From Adiantum capillus-veneris (lineage: Eukaryota; Streptophyta; Polypodiopsida; Polypodiales; Pteridaceae), in NCBI GenBank assembly GCA_014529385.2, contig CM043955.1, positions 152,382,140 to 152,446,139 on the forward strand: DNA of 64,000 nt, in the 5' to 3' direction. Under the pieces are notes generated by a model. It was given only the letters and a program-made list of their open reading frames with translations. It was not told where the DNA came from and searched no databases. Within the stretch, counting starts at the first letter, position 1. Every line of letters starts with the position of its first letter. Below are positions 32,519 through 43,733 of the stretch, piece after piece. A program made the translations under genes and the position numbers.

Positions 32519-32802
32519 GTAATGGGTTTTTGTTGGTTGTGCTATGTATCAGGGATTTGGAATCTCTTCAGGAACCGTCCATGGAATTTGTCCCTCCAAA
32601 GCATATGCATTCTCGTCAAATCCATGCTCATAGATATCGTCTAGATCTTCTCGGTATGAAACTACCTAGACCATACTCTGATCAGAAGGTGCTTCTATAG
32701 GTTGAGAAATCCTTACCATGGCCCTGTTTTCCTAAGGTAAAGGAGGTTCATGCCCCAAAACATGTTGAGGTTTTTCCTACCCTTGGATTTGATTATTTGT
32801 CC

Positions 32803-33245
32803 CTACTTGGTATCTTGGAGAGGGTGGAAATTGCCCTCCATGTGGCCCGTACTGTCTCTCTCTAACATAGTTTCTATTATAGAAACATTCGTGGGTTTCA
32901 GTTTGTGCATTTTTGTTTGGTAGCACACCACTTCAGTACACGCGGTACATTTACTCCTGACCTCTGTTGAAGGCTGTGCCACTGAGTTGGATGATCTCCT
33001 CCACAAGTGTCACATTTTTAGGTGGGAGGTTGTCGTGTGTTTGGGTTTGTCCCATTTCCTTGGTTCATCCTTCTGATCACTTCCTCAATCATTTGATCAA
33101 CATCCAACTCAGTTGGGTTTTGCCCGCCCAGTTTCATTGTGGACTCACTAATGGTTGAAGAGGTGCTACTCATCCCTTGGTCTGTGTCTTCTATCACCTC
33201 TCCATATGCCTTGCAATTGTCTACCAAATACAATCCCTCTTTCAT
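32803..33245 (-). pseudogene. gag: Element E gag-like remnant
   Basis: Minus-strand frames 33245-33018 and 33006-32803 lie just upstream of the nucleocapsid motifs, in the place expected for the end of gag. They are polar, rich in Asn/Gln/Thr, and show no clear capsid motif. The assignment rests on position only. Confidence 0.4.
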
Positions 33246-33445
33246 GACTTGCTCAAAAGTAACACATGCTTTAAGTGCAAGTCTTTTTTGAGAGTGTCAT
33301 TTTGCAACCCTTCTATGAAAAGGACTGACAGTCTCTCATCCTCAGGTAGTTATCATATATAAATAAGAATAAGGTGTCAGTGGGCAGGCACCCATAGCCT
33401 GGGCGGAGGGCCTTGTATGTACAAGAAAACAAGTGAGATACTCTC

Positions 33446-34300
33446 TCAACTTACACCCACTAGCTCGCTCAGTCGATCTGCATGTAACTGTATCGGCTCT
33501 GGTGGTAGACAATCATGCGTACCTATGCTAGAGCCTACATGTAGATCCCACAGATTACTTTTCATGGTCTGCAAAACTCCACTATGCATCATGCAAGTGT
33601 GAGCCATTGTACAACTGACAATCTCTACAAATGTTCCCACTACAACTGCTAGGTCGGTGGGCCTTGACACTAACAAGTCGTACATGAGATACCCAAACAC
33701 TGATGAAACTTGCACAATCCTGGTTATCCTAACCACCTCAGTGCTAGTGTATACTCTACATCATCAGGACTAGCTATCACAAATGGATGTGTCGACTCTA
33801 ACTCCTGGAGGACCACCTCCCACTCATCCATAGGGACCCGCTGCGAGTGTCCTGATATCACCTCATCAGCCTCTAGCATGAGCATATCAAAAAACTCCAT
33901 AAAAGTCATCTCGGCATGTGCCTCTAGGGAGCAAACCCACTCTACCTTTGTCTGCACACACTTGGACAATGCATGTTGTCTCTCATTAGAGAAATCCCGC
34001 TTCACCTGTGCCACTGTAGAGTCCACTAACATGTCCTGCACAACTAAATGCTCTGTCTCTTGTGCATATTGGAGCTCACTCATGAAGGAGACGGTCTAGT
34101 CTCTCCCTCCTTGCATGTCATGGTAGTAATGGAGACTATATTGTCTCGCACCAGAGAAAACTGCAGTGGGTGTAGAATGTATGACCTAGCACCTCGCGCA
34201 GTGACTAGACGACCCAACTTCATCTGGAGAGACTGCTCTTGAAGCATTATCTGACATCCATTGTCTCTTAGGTGTCTCACTAAGATCAAGCTATGTGCAA
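33446..34300 (-). pseudogene. Decayed minus-strand reading frames, family unknown
   Basis: Open frames 34289-34080, 34083-33724 (119 codons) and 33736-33446 follow one another on the minus strand in three frames. They look coding-like: mixed hydrophobic/charged composition, for example VPMDEWEVVLQELESTHPFV and KLGRLVTARGARSYILHP. The codon style resembles that of the frame at 43.7-46.6 kb. I recognise no domain. It could be an upstream part of element E or an unrelated element. Confidence 0.35.
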
Positions 34301-34739
34301 TCCCAAGAACATAACGGACATGTGTAAGCGATAAGATGCACTACCGGGTAGTAACAGATATATATCTCCCGCACCCTCTATGTCATATGCTGAACATCAG
34401 CCAGATGAACACGACCATAACTCCCACTAGCAAAATTTGATGAGCTGGTCACGGCATGGTGTGACATGAAATGCCACAGACTCATCTAGCAACCATTGGG
34501 AGCAAGTGCCATCTCTAGCATACATGTATCGTGGGTGGAGACTAGAGTTAAGTGTGACATCACCATCATTGGCATATGTAGCCATCTCTCTAGTCTGTGT
34601 CATAACTATCTATGCATCACATATATGTCTCCACTGTTGTCTCAAGCATCTAAAACAACAGCGCCTAATGTGCCCTATGACCACAATACCAACATCGCAT
34701 ATGTTGGGAATATCGAGACCTCTTTCTCTCATGAGTCGT

Positions 34740-35600
34740 CAGTGTAGACTCAAATGTGTCACACATCATGTCAATGCGTACACGTCAAAAATGGTAAATC
34801 ACTCGACCACTACGCTAATCAAACATAAACCAACCAGTAGCTCAATAGTGAAAACCTGTAACCTGCATGCTATAGTCTCACGCTCAAAATATGCGTCGAT
34901 GTGAGGAAATGAGAAAAAATCAAAGGAAACCTGTAACCACTTTGAGCATACCATAAATGCACTCCTAGGAGAGTGGGTACAAGAACACTAAACCCGTGTC
35001 CAAGCGTCAAAGTGAAAGTAAACACTCGATCATTGTCAAAGTGGGAATAAATTGACCACTATACAATCATGAAACCTTGATCAAACTGAATCAAACCCGA
35101 TTCTCACATATGCATAAAACCAACTCCACAATCTGCAAACTTTGCAAGCACACAATCTGGGACAAATGGCTCAACTGAGAGTAAAGGGCATAACCATATA
35201 GGCAAGTAGAGAGAAAACTGGCTCAAAATGCATCCCACAAAAAAAAATTCTGCAAAAAACCTATGACTATCTATATGTAGCCACACAAGCCATATGCAAT
35301 CTTCACTCCTACGAGAGTGGTTATAAGAACACTAAATTGTGTCCAAATTGACAAAACCTGTCAAAGTGAGAGTAAACACTCGATGAAAGTGGGATTCAAA
35401 CTCGACCACTAAACCATCAAAAAGTAGGTTGCAAATACGTGCAAAACAGGGCGAGAATTTGGGGACAAACGGACAGATTTTCCCCTGTATTTTGAGAAAA
35501 ATCTCACCAAAAATTTGTACCAAAACAAACACTCAGTGTCTCACTAAACAGATCCACAAATGGCATATATGCACTGCCAAACCCTAGTAAACTGGCTCAC
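34740..35600. repeat. Diverged direct repeats, noncoding
   Basis: A block around 34940-35090 (words AGAACACTAAA, TGTCCAA, CAAAGTGA, AGTAAACACTCGAT, GACCACTA) recurs around 35300-35430 with substitutions and small indels. Fragments of the same words also appear near 34790 and 35530. The spacing is roughly 350 bp. I see no reading frame of note. Confidence 0.55.
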
Positions 35601-36218
35601 TCTTGAACGAGTGGCTCTATGGACCTGTATCTGTAAAAATGCTAAAAACCTGTGAACCTGCTACCTCCGAGCTATGGCTAGCTCAAATTGTACCCACAAA
35701 TGCATACATATAATGAAACTCCACAAACCCGTGCTAGAAACTACTCTCTGAACTGCCCCACACAATCATACATAGTTTGCATTGCAAGAAAGTGCAAATT
35801 GTGCATAACTCCCTGTAACCCAGCACACTACCTCGTTGATTGGAAAGAACGTTGACTGAAAACCAAGCGCAAAGCACAACCAACTGTTTGACGTCACAAT
35901 CACCGTTTGAGAGTTGCGCTTGCGGGTAAAACTGCTTTGTATTGGACCATCACAACCGCTATGCATCTGTATGTTCCGTCAAAGCTAGAAACTGGAGAAT
36001 CGTCAAAGCCGTAATGACCGAGTTGAACACTACAAGAGGTACTTCACATTAGCAACGCTCGCAGTGCGACGCTCAAAAGTGAAAACCCACGGCGTTGCTA
36101 TGGTCATCGCTCTGGGCGTCTGCGTTGCATTTATACGCCCGTATAACAAAAATTATACGTATAAAACGTCAATATATGCCGTATTTTTGAATAATACCCG
36201 AATACCCGTATAAAACAG

Positions 36219-36280
36219 TTTTCGATCGAGATATTTGTCGATCGAAAATAATTTTGATCGAAAAATATCTCGATCGAAAA
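36219..36280. repeat. 62-nt palindrome with perfect 18-bp outer arms
   Basis: The left arm TTTTCGATCGAGATATTT (36219-36236) is exactly complementary to the right arm AAATATCTCGATCGAAAA (36263-36280). The inner 26 nt also pair for most of their length. It lies just upstream of the TATA box at 36284. It may be an element terminus, a cruciform or a regulatory palindrome. Confidence 0.9.
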
Positions 36281-36283
36281 AGT

Positions 36284-36411
36284 CTATATATATACAATCG
36301 TCATCGTATTCGATCAAAAAGCATTTTGGACTTTTTGGGAGTTTGCAGAGCTTGGAGCTTTTGAGAGATTAGCAGATAGCGATAGCCTCTTCGGTTTACA
36401 GCGGTTTTCAG
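36284..36411 (+). promoter_or_regulatory. Putative promoter and leader exon of the two-frame kinase locus
   Basis: CTATATATATAC (36284-36295) is a good TATA box. About 30 bp downstream begins a leader that ends at TTTTCAG followed by GTATAT (donor at 36412), a good plant 5' splice site. The next strong acceptor placed right before a start codon is at 37822. The model (promoter, short untranslated exon, 1.4 kb intron) is inferred from these signals only. Confidence 0.45.
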
Positions 36412-36790
36412 GTATATTTTTTAAATTTTCAGTAAATACTAACTTTTTTTGTGTTGTGCCAGACTTGTGTGGTGCAGTAGTTTCGACTCTCACCACAAAG
36501 TTGACTTGCAGCTCGTAGGCCACTTCGTGGTGTGTATCCATATGGCTCACTCCAGAGGTGTGTAGAATATAGTCTCCTTTCCCGTGGTGTGTAGTTATAT
36601 GACTCACTCCAGGGAAGGCTTAGGGTAAATTTAGATTCTCACTCATATGGTGTAGTAGTATATCTCTCACCATAGAGATGAGTTAGGATTAGAGGTTGAC
36701 TCATGGAGTGTAGTAGGCATGATGCTACACCTCTCACTTCAGAGTGGCCTATAAAATTTACAATCTTAAAGTAAACCATTGTTTATTATT

Positions 36791-36905
36791 CTACATAGAA
36801 GCACAAAGATTAATGTTCGTCATTTTAAGAGTGCAGAGATGCATACTTTATGCCCTCTTCATCTTAATGTGACTTTTGTTATTTTTGTGCTTCTATTTCT
36901 GTAGT
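36791..36905 (+). ncRNA. Candidate structured RNA: imperfect long hairpin, copy 1
   Basis: GAAGCACAAA at 36798 pairs with TTTGTGCTTC ending at 36893. Inner arms (TTTAAGAGTGCAGAG-like and CTCTTCATCTTAA) pair next to a loop near ATGCATAC, and CTACA/TGTAG extends the base. The stem is about 45 bp with bulges. The size resembles a plant miRNA precursor or a small foldback transposon. No known miRNA sequence was recognised. Confidence 0.5.
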
Positions 36906-37092
36906 AGCATCATTGTTCATCAGCAGATGAGTTGGTGTTACTCTGAACATAGATATATACAACAATTGATTTACATTTGAGATTGTTGAGCTGTTTGTTG
37001 ATGGTTGTGTTGTGCGTTCCACACACTCCATTAGAAATAGCTTATAAAATTTACAATTTTAGATTAAGTTTTTCTGTCATATGTATTACATA

Positions 37093-37191
37093 GAAACACA
37101 AGCGTTACCACTCGTTATATTAAGAGTGAAGAGATGCATATTTTCATGCCCTCTTCATCTTAATGTGACATACTGGTTACTCGTGTGTTTC
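37093..37191 (+). ncRNA. Candidate structured RNA: imperfect long hairpin, copy 2
   Basis: GAAACACA at 37093 pairs with TGTGTTTC ending at 37191. The inner ATTAAGAGTGAAGAG pairs with CTCTTCATCTTAAT. Compared with copy 1 the base changed from GAAGCAC/GTGCTTC to GAAACAC/GTGTTTC, a compensatory change that keeps the pair. Inner-arm sequence is the best conserved part between copies. Confidence 0.5.
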
Positions 37192-37525
37192 ATATTCCAA
37201 AAGAACATCATTTTCCATCATTAAATGACTTGGTGTTGTTTTGGATGTAAACACATACGATAGGTAACTTACATTTGCAATTGTTAATTTATCCGTTGAT
37301 AGTTGTGTTGTGAGTTCCACACACTTTATCAGGGATTAGATTGATAAAAACTATCAATCTATTTTACAACAGCATCCAGGACTTGTGTTGAGAATATCTC
37401 ACACTAGCTAAGCTGTTCACATGTACGATTTTCCAATCCTTTAGATGTAATTTCTTTCATCATCTCACACTTTTGCAAATAGCAGGGTCCAGTTCTTGTG
37501 CTGAGAGAATCTCACACTCCTGGCC

Positions 37526-37529
<4 letters not shown>

Positions 37530-37622
<93 letters not shown>
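37530..37622. repeat. (CT)46 microsatellite
   Basis: Ninety-plus bases of uninterrupted CT, within the putative leader intron and 200 bp before the kinase frame. Arg-Glu and Ser-Leu repeats in the frames crossing it are by-products. Confidence 0.98.
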
Positions 37623-37623
<1 letters not shown>

Positions 37624-37824
37624 ATTTAATTTTCATGGTCGATTCGCACAATGTGGTTTGTAATCATAATATTTTCTCTTTAATTTGCAATAATTTAATG
37701 TTGTTTAATAAATTTGTATCATCATTTAATATATATAGGGTTAACACCCATTATATAATAACTATGTTACTATGGTGTACAATCTTTTCGTAAGATTCTT
37801 AATTTATAATTTTGTCATACAGAT

Positions 37825-39237
37825 ATGGCAGACACGAAGCTAGCGAAACATCAACAAAAGTTCGTATCCGAAGTGATTGTGAGACATTTTCATTACATGT
37901 CAGAGGCAGAGATTAGGCGTTGTTTAAACCCTGTCGCTCCATTGCATTTTTATCAGCTTATAGAGACTCTGACTAAGTTTGTGTTTGAGCAGCTCCAGAC
38001 AGAGTTTGCACCAGCTATTTTTGACATAGCCCTCCTGACATCAGGTGGTTTAGTAAACATGGTCAAACAAACCATTGGATAGATCATGAGAACCTTTCAA
38101 GAACGGAAAAATCCTGCAATTACTTCCTTGCCAAACATAGCTGAGCGCATACATCTTATGCAACAGCTTTATACGGAGTTCAAGAGCAAGGAAAAGTTAG
38201 AAAGAGCACCAAAGCGTGCAAGAGTGGAAGCCAGCTCTTTCGAAGCTGCTGTTGAACCAGAAATCCTTCTTAGAATAGAGCCTGTAGCGTCATCCGTTGT
38301 TGCATTAGACCTCTCTTAGCTACAACCTATTTTACACCTTTTAGCCGACACAGTTGTCTTCAATATCCAAGCTCCACAGCTGGGAGAGGGAAGATGGGCA
38401 CATGTGAAGCGTGTGGGTGTCACACATCCCGCTTTCAAAGATCAAGTGTATGCTGCAAAAGTGTTCAAAGTACACTTACATGGGCCCACCATGGAGAAAC
38501 AGGTCAAAGACAAAGCAACAATTTTGGATATTTCACATCGTGGTATTATATACCCTCTTGCCATGGTGCGCCACGTGGAGCGGCCTATGCTCATTTCACG
38601 ATTTTGGAATGGCGGCCATGTGGAGCAATGGATCAAAGAATGCACTGCAGACGAAAGCCAACCTGTCATTCGCGATTACGTACTCACTGCAGGAACAATA
38701 GAGCTATTCCAGGAGAATATTTTGCAAATCATCAATGCTCTCCTCCAAACTCTGAAGTATATACATATGCATAAGTACCTCCACAATGATCTACGCTCTC
38801 GCAATATGATGCTGCATTTTGGCGAAAAAGGTGTTTACGCCGGCATTGTGGATTGGGGTTCATGCACCAAAACAAATACGACAGCCGGTTTTCCTCCTCT
38901 ACGCGATATGCAGATAGAAACTAGAAAACAATATGAGAGAGATTATCCATGGGCAGCCCCCGAATGTATATCTAGTAATCCTCCCTCTTGGACCAAAGCT
39001 ATGGATATTTATTCCATGTGTCATACATGTAAACGCATTTTGAAGTGCTTACCAGAGCCCCAAGAACAAAGCAAGAGACATTTTTTGAGTAATGTACTTG
39101 CTCATCTGGAAACCGGCAAGCTCGTTCACCCCAAAACCCGGCCTAATGCTTTTGATCTCTCCTTATGTTTAAATGGTGCCCATAGAGTGGGTTACAACAT
39201 TGTAATGACATCTGGCTTACGACCAGTTGATGATTAA
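37825..39237 (+). pseudogene. Protein-kinase-like reading frame with two in-frame stops
   Basis: A single frame of 1413 bases runs from ATG 37825 to TAA 39237, with two TAG stops (38080 and 38317). The N-terminal 165 codons are helical and end with a basic PKRARVE patch. The kinase part keeps the subdomain II lysine (VYAAKVFK, 38458), a catalytic loop HNDLRSRNMML (Asp at 38788), DWG in place of DFG (Asp at 38851) and an APE-like AAPE near 38958. It is short for a kinase in the C-lobe, about 280 residues from the lysine region. The start is preceded by a 3' splice site (CATACAG, then AT, then ATG). I cannot place it in a family. It may be a passenger gene of a transposon or a decayed host gene. 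Confidence 0.65.
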
Positions 39238-39405
39238 TGAAAACGCAGTCTCATGATTTCATCATTGTTTTACTTTTGGTGTCAGATTTAATTGTATGTT
39301 TAATTGAGCAAAAATTCTATGTTTGTGATTCGATATACTCTCCAATGTCAAATTAATTGAATGGGTATTTAAAAGTAATGACATGTTCACGTGATATATG
39401 TAGAT

Positions 39406-40243
39406 ATGGAAGAAGAACTCAACCACGCTGAAGCTCAAGCAATTTTTAAAGAAGAACAAGTTAGATGTGGACAAGCAGATCTTACTATTGCCAACATTGA
39501 AGAAGATGAATATGAGCTGCAGGGAAACCATTAACCCTTAAAGAGTGCAACCATTAACCCTTAAAGAGTGCAACCATTGAAGAAGATGAATCTGAGTTGC
39601 AGGGCAACCGATTACCCTTAAAGAGTGCAAAAATCTTTTCCCTAATCACTTTGTACGCCATCAACTATTTCAAATAAGTGGCAATGCAAAAGATAGAGCT
39701 CCGTTAAAGCTCTCTGATTTGCAACATAAAGGACTGTCACGTGTATTGCTACAAAGGTTTATACAACAAGAGAGATGCCTACCAAACAACAACCAAGTAG
39801 CAATTTACTTTATCCAACAATGCTATGTTTGATATGTTTCGCTGAAGAGAGTGGATTGGTCAGATCGTCTAGGCACCGCTAGCGTTGGACGTGGACGCAT
39901 TGCAAAAAAGGTGGCAGCACGCAATGCAAATAATCCAATGCCTCCTCGCAAGCGTCCTACTGTTTTACTTCCTGAAGAGTCAAAAACACTGACTGAATTA
40001 GCCAGCCAAGGACAAGACCTTGCCAGCCAAGGAGAAACACCGGACATGCTTCATGGCCTGATTCTTGAGCTTGAAATAGAGTTAAGTGATGCACCAGCAA
40101 AGCTTCAACGATATGAATCATTGTATGGACCTTTGCCAGATGATACTACCACTTCACATAAAGATGTCGCTGAACCATCCCATGAGCTAGGAATTATAGA
40201 TTTTACCATAGACGAACTTATAGCAAATCTATCAAACTCATAA
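39406..40243 (+). pseudogene. Second reading frame of the kinase locus, function unknown
   Basis: ATG 39406 follows the acceptor GATATATGTAG plus AT, the same AG-AT-ATGG arrangement as at 37822. The protein starts MEEELNHAEAQAIFKEEQV. A short insertion of tandem repeats (39530-39580) throws it out of frame. Later frames carry APLKLSDLQHKGLSRVLLQR and, after a stop, an open piece 39851-40243 (130 codons) with a basic stretch (GRGRIAKKVAARN) and a helical acidic C-terminus. I recognise no domain. The context suggests a partner of the kinase-like protein, expressed from the same leader by alternative splicing; this is inference. Confidence 0.45.
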
Positions 40244-40450
40244 GTCACTCAGAAGCTTTTTGTAATCTCAAAATTATATCAAACTCTTTTCGATTGAGTA
40301 ATTTCCCAAAACCTTGTTGTAATTTCAAACCTACATCGACTTTATGTAATTTTTATTTGACAAGATATTATCGGCAGTTTATTATTTTCAACTTAAGAGA
40401 CCACATCTCTTAATTGTGTATATATTTGAGTGTGAGTGAATATGTGTGTC

Positions 40451-40480
40451 TGAGAGAGAGAGAGAGAAAGAGAGAGAGAG
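40451..40480. repeat. (GA)-rich tract
   Basis: Imperfect GA repeat interrupted by AAAG, between the second frame of the kinase locus and the convergent hAT fragment. Confidence 0.9.
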
Positions 40481-40632
40481 GCTTTGATGTGAACGACAAC
40501 GAGATAACATTTTATTTCATCATATACAAAAACTTGTTGAGTAAGTATTACAATGGTACTCTCACAAATCATCTCCATCTGCAAAAACTGCAACCATATC
40601 ATCTACTTCGTCCATATCTAAGCATTCTGAAA

Positions 40633-41466
40633 CTATCTCCCATTCCATATCATCATCATCAACAACTTCTGCAGAATAGTTTCATGCGTTTGGAAGACTC
40701 CATATTGCTTTTGAGCGGCTCTAGTTGCAATGTTTTGAGGCTTATAAATAAGTCTCATATTGCAAAAAACATACACCAAATCAGCAGCCCGTTTAGTAGG
40801 TAGTCTGTTTCTCTTTTTAGTGTACACAAAGTCGAATGCTGACCAGTTTCGCTCACAACTTCCACTTGATGTAGCTACTGATAAAACTCTAACTGCAATG
40901 TGTTGCAACTCCACTTTCTCTCCACCATACTCCTTTCACCATAAAGGTGCACTTGTTTTTCCAATGGCATCTATATGCCTCGGATCCTGAAACATACCAG
41001 TTCTGTTGGCATAATCTACTCGCTGATGAAAAGCTACTTTCCATCTTCGTGCCCTAAGAGTTGGGAGCACACTGTTTTGAAGTCGGACATAACTTCTTTG
41101 TTGGCAGATTGCTAATGCATTTGAAACTTAGGATCCAATACAAAAGCCGCACCATGCAATGGCGTATGCAACTACACCCAACGTTTGTTAACAATTGTAA
41201 TCATGGTAGCTTTATCCTTTGCACCAAAACTGACATTTTCTCTTAGCTTGCATATAGCCTCTAACATATACTAGTAGACCCGATCAAAAATAACAGAATC
41301 TGTCTCAACTTCTGTCAAAAGATCTACAAATGGCTTTGACACAGTTACTATTCTTTCTACATTACGCCAAAAGACTGGCGAGTTTACTATTTGCGCACAT
41401 CGACCAGCTGCTTCCTGATAACTTGGTGTTGGCGGTCGTAGCATAGAGCTCAACCCACCGACATAA
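40633..41466 (-). pseudogene. hAT-family transposase, C-terminal half
   Basis: Minus-strand frames from 41453 down encode MLRPPTPSYQEAAGRCAQIV and IVNKRWVQLHTPLHGAAFVL followed by DPKF, then 40914-40633 with SVATSSGSCERNWSAFDFVY and RLPTKRAADLVYV. The first boxes are typical of the region before the dimerisation domain. The SGSCERNWS box and RAADLVY are hallmarks of the hAT C-terminal dimerisation domain. The N-terminal half (BED finger, first catalytic residues) is missing, cut off at the LTR that starts at 41467. Stops and frameshifts make it inactive. It converges with the kinase locus. Confidence 0.85.
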
Positions 41467-42246
41467 TGTCAATACGGTGTATCGGAACCCGGCTAGTGCA
41501 TGGAGGCGTGGATGCACCAAATGTGATAGCTTGAGGACTCTAGGAAGAGGGGAAAAGCATGGGAATAGAAGAGGGAAAGCTCGGGAAGCTAGATCTACAC
41601 ACACACACACTCAACCTACACTCTAACTCTCTACACATGAGGACATTGATGCTTCCCTTGCTCTCATCTCAAGCACACACACTATAATCACACATTAAGC
41701 ACACACACACGGAAGCCTAATTAGATCAATGCATGCAATACACGTACACACACACTCTAATCTAGCACACATGTGAAGCTAGAATGCTCCAACAAGAGGG
41801 AAACTTGAGAGAGAAGAGGAGATTAAGACTTAATCAAGCAACAACAACACACATAAGCATGAAAGACAAGAGCAAGTAGAGAGACTTAGCTTCCATTAAC
41901 CCCAAACGTCGGCTACATGTGTATGAGGAAGCTCCAAGCTCCATAGTCACTCTTCTTCTTCTCCACACTCACCTCACACTCTCTTGAGCTCTCTTTGCTC
42001 TCCAACAGTTGGATCTTCTAAGAATTCCCTTTCACATCTGGTGAATTGAGTTATATACAAAGAGCTTCTAAAAATGGGCAGCCGGCCAAAAGTGTAAATG
42101 CATGTAATAGGCATCTAGGCTCATCTACTCATAGACGTACAAAGTGGAACTCAAGTAGAGCCCGTAGATACAAAGAATATGTGTATACACATATGTGTAC
42201 ACACCAATGAAGCACAATGCATGTCGTTGGCGCTCGCCCGTCAACA
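41467..42246 (-). repeat. LTR of element G (minus orientation, 3' LTR)
   Basis: On the minus strand TGTTGACGGGCGAG begins at 42246, immediately preceded by a purine tract (AGGAAGGGGAGAG), as at a 3' LTR. The other end reads ...CCGTATTGACA at 41467. The hAT coding sequence stops at that boundary. No target duplication could be checked because the other end of G was not found. Confidence 0.5.
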
Positions 42247-42259
42247 CTCTCCCCTTCCT
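42247..42259 (-). other. Polypurine tract of element G
   Basis: On the minus strand it reads AGGAAGGGGAGAG directly before the LTR start TGTTGAC. It is the expected second-strand primer. Confidence 0.5.
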
Positions 42260-43733
42260 AATTTCGCGCACGTCCTCGGGCACCCGTAAGAGTCGTCGGA
42301 GAGGTGATGAATGTGGCTGCACAAAAGATAATTTCATTAAGGTGCATGCTAGTCCAACATAAGAGTGAGAGTGCATAATAAAAGAGAAGCAATGAATAGC
42401 ATCAACCACATTAGAGTTTTGCAAAGCAAGCATAGCAATTGTAAGGTACATTAGATGGTCAAGTGTACGCATTTCATTAAAGTCCAAGCTTATTGGAAGT
42501 ACTGCATGAGTTAGCAAAAGGTGTCCGAGTTTTAATCTAAGGTCTCAACTATGCCAAGTCTAAGAAGTGAAATTAGCATGCTTAATAAGAAACAAACATC
42601 TAAATGGCACTAGAGCTAGGCTTGGGCGCTTTTCAAGTAGTAAACAAATATGAGAATCTTTGAATTTCAAGTGGAAGAGGCTTCATTTTCCTTTTGATTT
42701 TATGCAAACATAGGAATTTAAAGCACATGGCGACCATCCAAGAGTGAGATAAGCATCGACCTTGGTTCCTTGTATGACTACAAGGCCTTCTCCAAGAGTC
42801 TACTAGTTCACTCAAGGCATGGCTACCCCCTAACAATCCAAGGCATCGGTTTAGGGCCTTGACCAAGCGAGCCAAGGTGATTCCCCTCACCTGCCAAAGA
42901 CCACTAAGGCGATAGGCCGTACACATAAACATAGACTTTATTTTTCATTTGGTAGCCCTTTGTTTTGGCATTTTTTGGTTGGATTTCTCTTCCAAAGTGT
43001 ATGATGCAATCTCATAAAGTGTAACCAAATGAAACAAGCTTGCACATAGAACTAGTACACCTAAATGCTTGTCAATCATTGAGTGGAAATTAAAAACCTA
43101 GAGCTAGCAATGTCATGAACTAGGATTAACACAAGGTCACAAATGCATACCCATGATTACTAAAAATAAGGTCAAACTTAAATTAATGACTTGCACCAAA
43201 ACACCTAGATGGAAACTTGCAAAAGCTAGCCTAGCTTGCAAAAACTCATGTGGTTGTGCACTTTATGCACATCAAGGAAAATGTAGTGATAAGAGGAGAA
43301 AGAGGCACTCATGGAAAAAGTACACCTGTAATGGGGTGGATCCTCGTATCCGGATGTGACGATAGACCCCAATATCAATGGAGATGGCCCACCAAATGCA
43401 AATCGCCGGGAGTAAATGTCAAACTAGTCCGCATGCTTCTTTTTCCTACACAAAAGTAAGACACGAAGCACAATACCTCGAGGGGCATATCAGCAGGAAA
43501 AGAAGCAATAGTGAAAACAAAATAAAAGTCCTAAACTAAGGTCTGAAAACCTAGATATCCAGAGGGAAAAACCCAGTGGGAAAAAGTGCCTCTAGTATAT
43601 GCGCATGTGTCTAGTGCACCATGATCAATCAATACAAATCAAAGTCGCGTGCGACTAGAACGAATAAGAGAACCATCTCCAAATAAAAGGATAGCTCTCT
43701 GTCTAACGGTCAAACGCTAGCTAGCACCTAGAT
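42260..43733. other. No recognisable gene, probably interior of element G
   Basis: Only short frames are present. Nothing aligns by eye with the other elements. It lies between the G LTR and the long decayed frame on the same strand. Confidence 0.4.

Larger units (their letters stand above)
26240..33245 (-). mobile_element. Element E: decayed Ty3/gypsy retrotransposon body, minus strand
   Basis: Reading the minus strand from 33245 down gives a gag-like region, two zinc-finger-like motifs, retropepsin, reverse transcriptase, RNase H, two integrase zinc-binding modules, integrase core and C-terminus, and then a second retropepsin-like domain. RT before integrase identifies Ty3/gypsy. Stops and frameshifts are frequent and a (GT)n tract interrupts the RNase H-integrase spacer. 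I could not identify its LTRs. Confidence 0.82.
36412..37822 (+). other. Putative leader intron holding two tandem hairpin units
   Basis: It is bounded by CAG/GTATAT at 36411/36412 and TTGTCATACAG at 37812-37822, two bases before ATG 37825. Inside is a diverged tandem duplication of about 295 bp (about 36745-37030 and 37040-37330). Each unit holds one long hairpin and ends with a GTTGTGTTGTG...TTCCACACAC word. A 93-bp (CT)n tract is also inside. Confidence 0.4.

Noticed and set aside
26240..33245. Endogenous pararetrovirus (caulimovirid) as identity of E
   Set aside because: A clear integrase core and zinc-binding modules follow RNase H; pararetroviruses lack integrase. No movement-protein motif was seen.
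36791..37191. Naming the hairpins as a known miRNA family
   Set aside because: Neither arm contains a mature miRNA sequence I recognise; only the structure supports them.
37460..37651. Open frames of Arg-Glu and Ser-Leu repeats over (CT)n tracts (also at 1601-1861 and 56570-56761)
   Set aside because: They exist only because the dinucleotide tract has no stop codon in any frame; flanks show no coding signal.
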